From NCBI RefSeq assembly GCF_031846245.1, contig NZ_JAVRIC010000006.1, positions 112,536 through 176,535 of the forward strand: a DNA stretch of 64,000 nucleotides, given 5' to 3'. The notes beneath the pieces are model-generated. The model had not been told where the DNA came from. It worked only from the letters and a program-made list of their open reading frames with translations, and ran no database searches. This document shows positions 17,710 to 26,137 of the stretch, piece by piece. Origin of the DNA: Banduia mediterranea (lineage in GTDB: Bacteria > Pseudomonadota > Gammaproteobacteria > Nevskiales > Nevskiaceae). Each line of letters begins with the position of its first letter. Position 1 is the first letter of the stretch. Position numbers and translations under genes: made by a program.

Positions 17710-19452
17710 TCAGCGGGCGAGACGCCCGACCGTTTCGCGCAGCACCGGATGGTCAGGGTCGTCGCGCAGAGCCGTTTCCCAGACTTGGCGGGCCTCGGAC
17801 TGGCGGCCCATCTGCCACAGCACCTCGCCCAGGTGCGCGGCGATTTCCGGATCGCGCATGTGGTCGAAGGCGCGTTGCAGGTAGTCGTGCGCCTGCTGCA
17901 GGTCGCCCAGGCGGTAGTGCACCCAGCCGAGGCTGTCGATCACGGCGGCATCGTTGGGTGTCAGTTCGGCGGCGCGTTTGATCAGGCCCAGCGCTTCCTG
18001 AAAACGCTGCGTGTGCGTGGTCAGCATGTAACCGAGTGCATTGAGCGCGCGCGCATCTTCGGGGTCCAGTGAGACGATCCGGCGCAGATCGGCCTCGGCC
18101 GCTCCGATATTGCCGAGCTGTTCTTGGACCAGCGAGCGGCCATAGAGCAGGTCGGCATCGTCCGGATGCTCGTCCAGCGCCTGCTCGTACATCTCCAGCG
18201 CGGCCGGGTATTCCTCGGAGGCGTAGAGGATTTCGCCTTCGGCCGAGTACAGGCGGGTGCTGAGCTGCGGATAGGCGCGGCGCAGGCGTTCGAGCTGCGA
18301 GCGGGCCTCGTCGACCCGTCCGAGCTGGGCCTCGACGGCAGCGATGCGCATCACCGCGTCCAGACCCTGCGGGCCACCTTCGACCTGGCTGTACCACTCC
18401 AGCGCCTTCTGCGGTTGCTTGTCGACTTCGGCGATACGGCCGAGGTAGTAGGCGGCCTCATCGCGGCGCTGGCCGCTATTGATCAGCTGCTGCAAATGGC
18501 CGCGAGCCGCATCGATATTGCGTTGATCCAGTTCGATCAGCGACAGCGCGTAGAGCGCATCGGCGTTGTTCCTTTCACTTTGCAAGGCCAGTTCGAGCTG
18601 CTTGCGGGCGCGTCCGATCTGGTCGGTTTCGAGCAGCAGCTTGGCGTAGCCGACACGCAGTTCGGCGGCGTTGGGGTTGTCTCGCAGCGCTTGATTGAGT
18701 GTCTTGTCGGCCTGTTCGGTTTCGCCCTGGCGGACCTGCACGCCGGCCAGCAGCAGGATCGCTTCCTTGTGAGCGGGGTCGATTTCCAGGGCGCGGCGTG
18801 CGGACTGTTCGGCGAGTCCGAGTTCGTCGTAACGCACCGCGATCAGGCCGACCGCGTAATAGGCGGCCGGATCGTGCTCGTTCTCGTCGGCCAGCGTCTG
18901 CAGCACTTTCAGAGCCGAGCCGGCATTTTTCGGCTCCTGGCTGAGCAGCAGCGCCAGCGCACGGAAACCTTCACCGCGCCCGCCGGGATGTGCCTCGATC
19001 AGCGGTCGCGACTGGCGCAGCACGTCGTCGATCCGGTCCTGGCGCAGATAGAGCCGGGCAAGAACTTCGTTGGCGCTGAGTTCATCGGGATCGATCGACT
19101 GCCAGGTCTCGGCGGATTCGACCGCCAGATCCATATCATTGGCCGCCAGCGACAGTGCCGTGGTGCGTGCGGCCAGCTGAGCGTCGGGCCGCGCCGCGAG
19201 CACCTGCCTGAATTCGCGTGCGGCCACGCCCGGCATGCCGCGACCTTCCGCCAGTTCGCCGGCCATCATGTGGTACAGCAGACGCGTTGACGGGGTATCG
19301 ACGCGGGGCTCGACCTGGGCGATTTCGATCGCCGAAGGCGGCGTCATGGCCTCGGTTGCGGGCGGCTCGTCGACCGACAGGTGAGCGCAACCGCCGCAGG
19401 TGGCGGCCAAGGCCAGGGAGGCTAGCGAAAGAGTTCGTCTCAAAAGTGGCAC
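17710..19452 (-). CDS. Tetratricopeptide-repeat lipoprotein
   Basis: 580-aa TPR protein with an N-terminal signal peptide and a plausible lipobox (CGGC, Cys22), so probably periplasmic and membrane-anchored. TPR-like helices run from about residue 65 to the C-terminus; clear repeat units include AAYYAVGLIAVRYDELGLAE, ALEMYEQALDEHPDDADLLY and DAAVIDSLGWVHYRLGDLQQ. No catalytic domain. The start used is GTG 19452, directly before the signal peptide. Genes of this type precede lolB-ispE in Pseudomonas and relatives; the role is probably as a scaffold in envelope assembly, but the client is unknown. Confidence 0.88.
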   Translation of the reverse strand: MPLLRRTLSLASLALAATCGGCAHLSVDEPPATEAMTPPSAIEIAQVEPRVDTPSTRLLYHMMAGELAEGRGMPGVAAREFRQVLAARPDAQLAARTTALSLAANDMDLAVESAETWQSIDPDELSANEVLARLYLRQDRIDDVLRQSRPLIEAHPGGRGEGFRALALLLSQEPKNAGSALKVLQTLADENEHDPAAYYAVGLIAVRYDELGLAEQSARRALEIDPAHKEAILLLAGVQVRQGETEQADKTLNQALRDNPNAAELRVGYAKLLLETDQIGRARKQLELALQSERNNADALYALSLIELDQRNIDAARGHLQQLINSGQRRDEAAYYLGRIAEVDKQPQKALEWYSQVEGGPQGLDAVMRIAAVEAQLGRVDEARSQLERLRRAYPQLSTRLYSAEGEILYASEEYPAALEMYEQALDEHPDDADLLYGRSLVQEQLGNIGAAEADLRRIVSLDPEDARALNALGYMLTTHTQRFQEALGLIKRAAELTPNDAAVIDSLGWVHYRLGDLQQAHDYLQRAFDHMRDPEIAAHLGEVLWQMGRQSEARQVWETALRDDPDHPVLRETVGRLAR

Positions 19453-19603
19453 CGAGTAGGACGAGGAGGGCGGAAATTCAAGGTTTCAATATACCGCATC
19501 TCGCCCTTGGGACCGTCGATCGGGCTCCCGCAACGCCAGCGCCGGCCGACGTTTCCCCGGCACAAAGCGCTACACTAGGCGGGATTGCTTACCGGGTAGC
19601 CCG

Positions 19604-20860
19604 ATGGCCCTGATAACACTGGGGCTCAGCCACCACGCCGCACCGCTGGACGTGCGCGAGCGGCTGGCCTTTACCGATGCGGATTTGCCCGACGCGCTGG
19701 CGCGTCTGCGGCGGCTGCCGGGCGTCTCCGAGGCTGCCATCGTCTCCACCTGCAACCGCACCGAAGTGGTGACGGTCGCCGACCCCTCGGTCGAGGGTGA
19801 GCTGATCGCCTGGTGGGGCCGCGAGCGCAACGCCGAGGCCGAGCTGATCCGCCGCTATTCGTTTACCCATCGCGATCTCGAAAGTGTGATCCACAAGCTG
19901 CGCGTGGCCGCGGGGCTGGACTCGATGATCCTCGGCGAGCCACAGATACTCGGGCAGATGAAGCAGTCCTACGCGGTGGCGCAATCCGAGAAATCGGTGG
20001 GGCCGGTGCTGTCGCGGCTGTTCCAGCATTCGTTTGCCGTGGCCAAGCTGGTGCGCAACCAGACGGACATCGGCGCGCATCCGGTGTCGGTGGCCTACGC
20101 CGCGGTGACGATGGCGAAACGCATTTTTTCGGACCTTTCGGCACAGACGGCGCTGCTGATCGGTGCCGGGGAGATGGTGCAGCTGATCGCGCGGCACCTG
20201 GTCGGGCAGGGCGTGGGGCGCATCATCGTCGCCAATCGCAGCCTTGACCGCGCCGAGAAGCTGGCGCGCGAGCTGCACGGCTACGCAGTGCCGCTGTCGG
20301 ACCTTCCGGCCTATGTGGCCAGCGCCGATCTGGTGATCGCGAGCACTGGCAGCCGTGACCCGGTGCTCGACATCGCCGTGGTCAAGCGCGCGGTGTCGAT
20401 CCGCCGGCACAAGCCGCAGTTCATGATCGATCTGGCGGTGCCGCGCGACATCGATCCGCGTGTCGGTTCGTTGGAGGATGTCTATCTGTATACGGTCGAT
20501 GACCTGCGGACCGTGATCTCCGAAAACCTCAAGTTCCGCGAGCAGGCCGCCCGACAGGGCGAGGCGCTGGTCCAGCAATACGCGCTGGAGTTCAACCGCT
20601 GGCTCGAAAGCCGTGATGTCGGCGATACCATTCGCCGGATTCGCGCCAAGGCGCGGCTGCAGCGTGATGAGGTGCTGGAGCGGGCGCGCAAGCGACTCGC
20701 CAATGGCGAAGATCCCGAGGCGGTGATGGCTTTCGTTGCCGATACCTTGTCGAACAAGCTGCTGCACGCGCCATCGGCGCAGATGCGCAAGGCCGATGCG
20801 GTAGAGCAGGCGATGCTGATGTCCACGGCCGAGAAGCTGTTCGATTTGGGAGGCGAGTGA
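19604..20860 (+). CDS. hemA: Glutamyl-tRNA reductase
   Basis: First enzyme of C5 tetrapyrrole synthesis: reduces glutamyl-tRNA(Glu) to glutamate-1-semialdehyde with NADPH. 418 aa, typical. N-terminal LGLSHHAAPLDVRERLAF; catalytic Cys50 in STCNRTE; substrate loop GLDSMILGEPQILGQMKQ; NADPH-binding LLIGAGEMVQLIARHL; C-terminal dimerisation helix NKLLHAPSAQMRKA. ATG 19604 leads directly into the conserved N-terminus. Divergent from the TPR-lolB-ispE operon with 151 bp between; followed by prfA after 110 bp, the conserved hemA-prfA-prmC order. Confidence 0.97.
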   Translation: MALITLGLSHHAAPLDVRERLAFTDADLPDALARLRRLPGVSEAAIVSTCNRTEVVTVADPSVEGELIAWWGRERNAEAELIRRYSFTHRDLESVIHKLRVAAGLDSMILGEPQILGQMKQSYAVAQSEKSVGPVLSRLFQHSFAVAKLVRNQTDIGAHPVSVAYAAVTMAKRIFSDLSAQTALLIGAGEMVQLIARHLVGQGVGRIIVANRSLDRAEKLARELHGYAVPLSDLPAYVASADLVIASTGSRDPVLDIAVVKRAVSIRRHKPQFMIDLAVPRDIDPRVGSLEDVYLYTVDDLRTVISENLKFREQAARQGEALVQQYALEFNRWLESRDVGDTIRRIRAKARLQRDEVLERARKRLANGEDPEAVMAFVADTLSNKLLHAPSAQMRKADAVEQAMLMSTAEKLFDLGGE

Positions 20861-20970
20861 TGCGCATGTTTCGCAGGAGGGCGACCGGCGTCGTCGTCGG
20901 AGAGCCTTAGCGGGGATCAACCGTGTCGTGCCCGCTGTGTTGTCCCTAGTCTCCCTGATCCCCGATTTCG

Positions 20971-22059
20971 ATGAAGCCCAGCCTGCTTGCCAAACTCGAA
21001 CGATTGGTCGAACGCCGTGACGAGGTCGGCCGCGAACTGTCCGACCCCGACGTGATCGGTGATCAGACCCGCTTCCGCCGCCTGTCGCAGGAATACGCGC
21101 AGTTGGAGTCGCTGACCGACACCTTCGGCCGTTGGCGCGCGGCTGGCGAGGAGCTTGCCAGTCTCACGCAGATGCGTGAGGACAGCGACGCCGAGATGCG
21201 CGAACTCGCCAATGCCGAATGGCCCGCCGCGACCGAGCGGCGCGATGCCCTGGAACGCGAGCTGATGGGTTTTCTGGTGCCGCGCGATCCGCTGGACCAC
21301 GCCAACGTCTACCTCGAAATTCGGGCCGGCACCGGCGGCGACGAGGCCGCGATTTTTGCCGGCGATCTGTTGCGCATGTACACGCGCTACGCCGAGACGC
21401 GCGGCTGGCAGGTGGATCTGCTGTCCGACAGTGCCGGCGAGCACGGCGGCTACAAGGAAGTCATCGCGCGGGTGGCCGGCGAGGGTGCTTATTCCATGCT
21501 CAAGTTTGAATCCGGCGGTCATCGCGTGCAGCGCGTGCCCGAAACCGAATCGCAGGGCCGCATCCACACCTCGGCTGCCACCGTTGCGGTCATGCCCGAA
21601 GTCGAGGATGCCGAGCAGATCGACATCAACCCGGCCGATCTCAAGGTCGACACCTACCGCTCGTCCGGCGCCGGCGGCCAGCACGTCAACAAGACCGAAT
21701 CGGCGATACGCATCACCCATCTTCCGTCCGGGCTGGTGGTGGAATGCCAGGAGGAACGCAGCCAGCACAAGAATCGCGCACGTGCGATGTCGCTGCTGCA
21801 GGCGCGGCTCAATGATCTGGAGCGCAGCCAGCGCGAGCGCGAAACGGCGGCCACGCGCAAGAAGCTGGTCGGCAGCGGCGACCGTTCCGAGCGCATCCGC
21901 ACCTACAATTTTCCGCAGGGCCGGATTACCGACCACCGCATCAATCTCACGCTGTACCAGCTCGAACGCGTGATTCAGGGCTCGCTCGACGAGGTGATCC
22001 AGCCCTTGCAGGCCGAGCACCAGGCTGCACTGCTGGCCGAAGCCGCGGAGGCGCCATGA
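20971..22059 (+). CDS. prfA: Peptide chain release factor 1
   Basis: Recognises UAA and UAG stop codons and triggers peptidyl-tRNA hydrolysis. 362 aa, normal. The GGQ motif is at residues 235-237 within [13 protein letters not shown]. The codon-recognition tripeptide, normally Pro-Ala/Val-Thr in RF1, reads Pro190-Glu191-Thr192 here, in [14 protein letters not shown]. The hydrophobic PCRF domain spans about 20-120. Its stop overlaps the following lipoprotein gene as ATGA; prmC, whose product methylates the GGQ glutamine, is the second gene downstream. Confidence 0.97.
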   Translation: MKPSLLAKLERLVERRDEVGRELSDPDVIGDQTRFRRLSQEYAQLESLTDTFGRWRAAGEELASLTQMREDSDAEMRELANAEWPAATERRDALERELMGFLVPRDPLDHANVYLEIRAGTGGDEAAIFAGDLLRMYTRYAETRGWQVDLLSDSAGEHGGYKEVIARVAGEGAYSMLKFESGGHRVQRVPETESQGRIHTSAATVAVMPEVEDAEQIDINPADLKVDTYRSSGAGGQHVNKTESAIRITHLPSGLVVECQEERSQHKNRARAMSLLQARLNDLERSQRERETAATRKKLVGSGDRSERIRTYNFPQGRITDHRINLTLYQLERVIQGSLDEVIQPLQAEHQAALLAEAAEAP

Positions 22060-22460
22060 CCACCGTGCGCGGCCTGTTCCTGCGGCTGCTGGCCTCGACC
22101 GTGCTGGTGGCCTGCGGGCCGATCTACAGCACCGACTACAATTTCTTTCCGCCGGAAGACAATCAGGGCCGCGCCTGCGTTTCGATGTGCCGTTCGGCCA
22201 GGAACTACTGCGTACAGGCTGCCGAGTCGCGTGCCGACTTGCAGGAATCGCGCTGCGAACTCGAAGCCGAACGCGACTACGAGCGTTGCCTCGCACGCTC
22301 CAAGCCGGAAGATGCCAAGTCCTGCTATCGCCGGCCGTGCATGAATCCTGGCGTCAACGATGCCCACTGCGAAAGCGAGTTTCGCGGCTGTTACGTGGAC
22401 TGCGGTGGTGACATCGAGACGGTCCGCAGCTGCCATTTCAACTGTCCCGAGGCGCCGTGA
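22056..22460 (+). CDS. Cysteine-rich small lipoprotein of unknown function
   Basis: 134 aa with a signal peptide ending in the lipobox LVAC (Cys20), so an envelope lipoprotein. The mature part is cysteine-rich, with spaced pairs such as ACVSMC, CYRRPC, GCYVDC and SCHFNC; about a dozen cysteines suggest several disulfides or metal binding. I do not recognise a named family. It is translationally coupled on both sides: ATGA overlap with prfA and GTGA overlap with prmC. It thus sits inside a translation-termination operon without an obvious link to it; it may simply exploit the promoter. Confidence 0.75.
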   Translation: MTTVRGLFLRLLASTVLVACGPIYSTDYNFFPPEDNQGRACVSMCRSARNYCVQAAESRADLQESRCELEAERDYERCLARSKPEDAKSCYRRPCMNPGVNDAHCESEFRGCYVDCGGDIETVRSCHFNCPEAP

Positions 22461-23314
22461 CGGCATCGCCAGTCAGTCATCGCGTGACGACGGTCGCCGA
22501 CGCGCTCACGGGCGCGAGCAAGCGTATCGCCGCGGTCTCCGATTCGCCGGGGCTGGACGCCGAACTGCTGCTGGCGCAGATATTGAAGCTGCGTCGCGCG
22601 CAGCTTCCGATTCGCGGCGCCGATGTATTGAGCGCAAGCTCGGCGCAAGCGTTCGAGGCTCTGGTCGCGCGGCGCTGTCAGGGCGAGCCGGTGGCCTATC
22701 TGCGCGGCAGCAAAGGATTCTGGACGCTGGACCTGGAGGTGACGCCGGCCGTCCTGGTGCCGCGGCCCGAGACCGAACTGCTGGTCGAATGGGCATTGCA
22801 GTGTGTGCACGACGTGGCGCAGCCGGCGCTGGTCGATCTCGGCACCGGCAGCGGCGCCATCGGGCTGTCCCTGGCCAGTGAACGCGGTGATGCGCAGATC
22901 CTGGCGACCGACCGCAGCGCGAGTGCTCTGGCCGTGGCCCGGGCCAATGCGAGCCGGCTGAACCTCTCGGTCGAATTCCAGCGCGGTGACTGGTATGCGG
23001 CCTGCGCCGGCCGACGCTTCGAGCTGGTCGTGTCGAATCCACCGTATGTCGCCGGCGATGACCGGCATCTGGACGCGCTGCGCGCGGAACCGCGTGAAGC
23101 GCTGACGCCGGAAGGCGATGGCCTGTCGGCGCTGCGCGCGATCATCGCCGGAGCACCCGGGCATCTGAAGGCCGGCGGCCGACTGCTGGTCGAGCATGGC
23201 GCCGATCAGGGCGCCGCCGTGCGTGCGCTGTTCGAAGCCGCCGGATTCACCGCCATCGAAACCCGCCGCGACCTTGCCGGGCTCGAACGCGCCAGCGGAG
23301 GTATCCGCGCATGA
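22457..23314 (+). CDS. prmC: Release factor glutamine N5-methyltransferase
   Basis: Methylates the GGQ glutamine of RF1 and RF2 with S-adenosylmethionine. 285 aa, normal. The N-terminal helical domain contains DAELLLAQILKLRRAQ and ARRCQGEPVAYLRGSKGF; the Rossmann SAM site is LVDLGTGSGAIGLSLA (about 127-142); the catalytic NPPYV lies at about 194-198. Start GTG 22457 overlaps the stop of the Cys-rich lipoprotein gene; the stop overlaps the E1-like gene as ATGA. Confidence 0.96.
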   Translation: MTASPVSHRVTTVADALTGASKRIAAVSDSPGLDAELLLAQILKLRRAQLPIRGADVLSASSAQAFEALVARRCQGEPVAYLRGSKGFWTLDLEVTPAVLVPRPETELLVEWALQCVHDVAQPALVDLGTGSGAIGLSLASERGDAQILATDRSASALAVARANASRLNLSVEFQRGDWYAACAGRRFELVVSNPPYVAGDDRHLDALRAEPREALTPEGDGLSALRAIIAGAPGHLKAGGRLLVEHGADQGAAVRALFEAAGFTAIETRRDLAGLERASGGIRA

Positions 23315-24054
23315 GTGATCTGTCCCGCTACAGCCGTCAGGTGGTGCTGCGTGAAGTCGGCGTCAACGGCCAGCAATTATTGCGCGATTCCAGCGTACTG
23401 GTGATCGGCTTGGGTGGGCTGGGCTGCGCCGCCAGTCTCTATCTGGCCGGCGCCGGCATCGGGCGACTGGTGCTGGCCGACCGTGATCGCGTGGATCGGT
23501 CGAACCTGCAAAGGCAGATTCTGTACAGCCAGGGTGATGTCGGCCGAGCCAAGACCGAGGCCGCCGCCGAGCGCCTGGCCGGGTTCAACCGCGAGGTCGA
23601 GATCGAAATCCACGAAGGCCGGCTCGACGAGGATCGACTGGCGACGATGCTGCGCGGCGTGGATCTGGCGCTGGATTGCACCGACAACTTCCCGACGCGT
23701 TTCGCGATCAACGGCGCCTGCGTGCGTGCCCGCAAACCCCTGGTGTCCGGCGCCGCGATCCGTTTCGAAGGCCAGCTCGCGGTGTTCGATGCGCGGCGCG
23801 CGGACAGCCCCTGCTATGCCTGCCTGTTCCCGGATGCCGGCGAGGCGGCCGAACGCTGCGAGGAAGCCGGCATCCTCGGGCCGGTCGTCGGTAGCGTCGG
23901 CAACCTGCAGGCGCTGGCCGCGATCAAATTGCTGCTAGGCCTCGCAGACGAGGCCGGCACCCTGCATCTCTGGGATGCGCTCAACATGGACTGGAAGCGC
24001 TGGCGCGTGCCACGCGATCCCGGCTGCCCCGTTTGCGGACTTCACGATGACTGA
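23311..24054 (+). CDS. moeB: MoeB/ThiF/HesA-type adenylyltransferase (E1-like)
   Basis: 247-aa E1-superfamily enzyme that adenylates the C-terminal glycine of a small sulfur-carrier protein (MoaD or ThiS type). The nucleotide-binding loop is VLVIGLGGLGCAASLYLAGAG (about residues 30-50, Gly-x-Gly-Gly-x-Gly), followed by DRVDRSNLQRQ with the conserved Asn and Arg. DCTDNFPTRF carries the Mg2+ Asp, ERCEEAGILGP the conserved active-site-region Cys. The structural zinc site is CYAC and CPVC. Start overlaps prmC; stop overlaps the JAMM-like gene, so the three are co-translated. The partner carrier is not in this window; MoeB is the most likely assignment, ThiF the alternative. Confidence 0.88.
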   Translation: MSDLSRYSRQVVLREVGVNGQQLLRDSSVLVIGLGGLGCAASLYLAGAGIGRLVLADRDRVDRSNLQRQILYSQGDVGRAKTEAAAERLAGFNREVEIEIHEGRLDEDRLATMLRGVDLALDCTDNFPTRFAINGACVRARKPLVSGAAIRFEGQLAVFDARRADSPCYACLFPDAGEAAERCEEAGILGPVVGSVGNLQALAAIKLLLGLADEAGTLHLWDALNMDWKRWRVPRDPGCPVCGLHDD

Positions 24055-24469
24055 CACCCCGACCGACCGGACCGAATACCTGCCGCGCGAACTCGTGCTG
24101 CGTCTGCTGGCCTACGCGCAGCAATCGCCAGAGGCGCGCGTCTGCGGGCTTGTCGGCGCCGACGGGCGGGGGCCGTCCGCCTTGTGGTCGCTGGACAACA
24201 TCGCGAGTGACCCGATCGCCTCCGCCGCGGTCGACCCCGAGCAGGTTCATCAGCAGCACAGCGCGCTGCGGGCGCACGGTCAGACGCTGTGGGCGAGCTT
24301 TCATTCCTGCCCGCAGGGCATTGCCAGTTCGTCCGACATCGAGGTGCAAGGCCTCGGCGACGGATTGCGCTTGGTCGCCGCCCTGGATATTCGCGGTGTG
24401 CTGCAACTGCGGTGCTGGCGCGCCTACGGCGGACGTCTCGACGAGTGTGAACTCAAGCTGCCGCAGTAG
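24047..24469 (+). CDS. JAMM/MPN-like protein (M67 family) with altered zinc motif
   Basis: 140-aa single-domain JAB/MPN protein. In the family, the metalloprotease motif is Glu ... His-Ser-His-Pro ... Ser-x-x-Asp. Here it reads Glu29, then FHSCPQG (His86, Cys88) and SSSD (Ser94, Asp97), so the second histidine is a cysteine. Cys could still bind zinc, or the protein may have lost protease activity. ATG 24047 is used; it overlaps the E1-like gene by 8 nt. E1/JAMM neighbours are typical of sulfur-carrier processing, where the JAMM enzyme trims or recycles the carrier, which is the inferred role. Confidence 0.75.
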   Translation: MTDTPTDRTEYLPRELVLRLLAYAQQSPEARVCGLVGADGRGPSALWSLDNIASDPIASAAVDPEQVHQQHSALRAHGQTLWASFHSCPQGIASSSDIEVQGLGDGLRLVAALDIRGVLQLRCWRAYGGRLDECELKLPQ

Positions 24470-24478
24470 GTGATTGTT

Positions 24479-25930
24479 TCAGTCCGGATCGGGCTTTTGC
24501 AGGCGCTGCTTCCAGAATTCGGCGTTGCGGATGCCGAGCGACTCGGGGTCGAAGACCGGTTCCACGCCCGCCCTCTTCTGGCGTTCATAGTCGCGTAGCG
24601 CCGCCAGTGCCGGCCGCTGCAGGATCACAATGGCGATGATGTTGAGCCAGGCCATCAGCCCCACACCGATGTCGCCCAGGGCCCAGGCCGAGCCGGCGCT
24701 GTTGACGGCGCCGTAGCTCACCACCGCCAGAATGCCGATGCGCAGCACCAGCGTCATCCACGGGCGGTGCACCTCGCGGTTGACGTAGGCGATGTTGGTT
24801 TCGGCCATGTAGTAGTAGGCCACGATGGTGGTGAAGGCGAAGAACAGCAGCGCCACCGCGACAAAGCCGGCGCCGTAGCCCGGCAGCATCGATTCCACCG
24901 CGTTCTGTGCGAAGCCGGGGCCGGGGTCAACGCCGGGCAGGGATTCGCGAATCATGCCACCGGCCGGCCGGATCACGTTGTACATGCCGGTGGACAGGAT
25001 CATGAAGGCCGTGGCCGAGCACACCAGCAAGGTATCCACATAGATCGAGAACGCCTGCACGTAGCCCTGTTTGGCCGGGTGCGAGACTTCGGCGGCGGCC
25101 GCCGCGTGCGGCCCGGTGCCCTGTCCGGCCTCGTTCGAGTAGATGCCGCGTTTCACGCCCCATTCGACGGCCAGGCCCAGCACTGCGCCGAACGCGGCTT
25201 CGGCGCCGAAGGCGCTGCGGAAGATCAGTGCAACCACGGCGGGCAGCTGGCCGATGTTCAGAAACAGGATCGTCAGCGCCACCAGGATATAGGCCAGCGC
25301 CATGAACGGAACCACGATCTCGGCGAAGTGTGCGATGCGCTTGACGCCGCCGAAGATGATGAAGCCCAGCGCCACCACCACGCCCGCGGCGGTCACACTC
25401 GGCGCGATGCCCCAGGCCGTTTCCAGACCCTGCGCAATGCTGTTGGCCTGAACCCCGGGCAGCAGCAGGCCGGTGGCGACGATGGTGGCGATGGCAAAGA
25501 TCCATGCGTACCACTTCTGGCCCATGCCCTTTTCGATGAAATAGGCCGGGCCACCGCGATACAGACCCTGATCGTCCTTTTCCTTGTAGATCTGCGCCAG
25601 CGCCGATTCGACATAGGCGGTGGAGGCGCCGAGGAAAGCCACCGTCCACATCCAGAACACCGCGCCGGGTCCGCCGAAGGCGATCGCGGTGGCGACGCCG
25701 GCAATGTTGCCGGTGCCGACACGGCCGGACAGCGACATCGCCAGCGCCTGGAACGGCGTCACGCCGGCCGCCGATTTCTCCCCGCGAAACAGCAGGCGCA
25801 GCATTTCGCCGACCGAGCGGACCTGCATGAAGCGCGTACGTATCGAGAAGTACAGGCCGGCCCCGAGGCACAGCACGATCAGGGCGCGGCTCCAGATGAT
25901 GCCGTTGATGGCGTCGATGACTGCGTCCAC
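24479..25930 (-). CDS. Alanine/glycine:cation symporter (AGCS family)
   Basis: 483-aa polytopic inner-membrane sodium:amino-acid symporter. AGCS signatures: FQALAMSLSGRVGTGNIAGV (the G-x-G-N-I-x-G-V stretch), GPGAVFWMWTVAFLGASTAY and NEAGQGTGPHAAAAAEV. About ten hydrophobic helices. GTG 25930 is preferred because GGAG lies 9 nt upstream; a TTG at 25960 would add ten residues. Likely imports alanine or glycine with Na+. Tail-to-tail with the JAMM-like gene (9-nt gap), divergent from proS. Confidence 0.93.
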   Translation of the reverse strand: MDAVIDAINGIIWSRALIVLCLGAGLYFSIRTRFMQVRSVGEMLRLLFRGEKSAAGVTPFQALAMSLSGRVGTGNIAGVATAIAFGGPGAVFWMWTVAFLGASTAYVESALAQIYKEKDDQGLYRGGPAYFIEKGMGQKWYAWIFAIATIVATGLLLPGVQANSIAQGLETAWGIAPSVTAAGVVVALGFIIFGGVKRIAHFAEIVVPFMALAYILVALTILFLNIGQLPAVVALIFRSAFGAEAAFGAVLGLAVEWGVKRGIYSNEAGQGTGPHAAAAAEVSHPAKQGYVQAFSIYVDTLLVCSATAFMILSTGMYNVIRPAGGMIRESLPGVDPGPGFAQNAVESMLPGYGAGFVAVALLFFAFTTIVAYYYMAETNIAYVNREVHRPWMTLVLRIGILAVVSYGAVNSAGSAWALGDIGVGLMAWLNIIAIVILQRPALAALRDYERQKRAGVEPVFDPESLGIRNAEFWKQRLQKPDPD

Positions 25931-26137
25931 CGAGGTGTTCTCCAAAATTGTTATGGGCAAGGTCCGGCGCCCGTGCGATCAGCCCGGACCGGACCGCGGA
26001 CTGGATAGACCTTCCCCTCACGCAATGGCCGGGCCATCGCGCAGTCAGTCTGCCCCGCTTCGCGGGCTTGGCGGTGTCCATGCCCGGCTGCGGACCGGTA
26101 GAATCGCGCGTCCCGACCCCAGCTCCGACCGTCCCGC

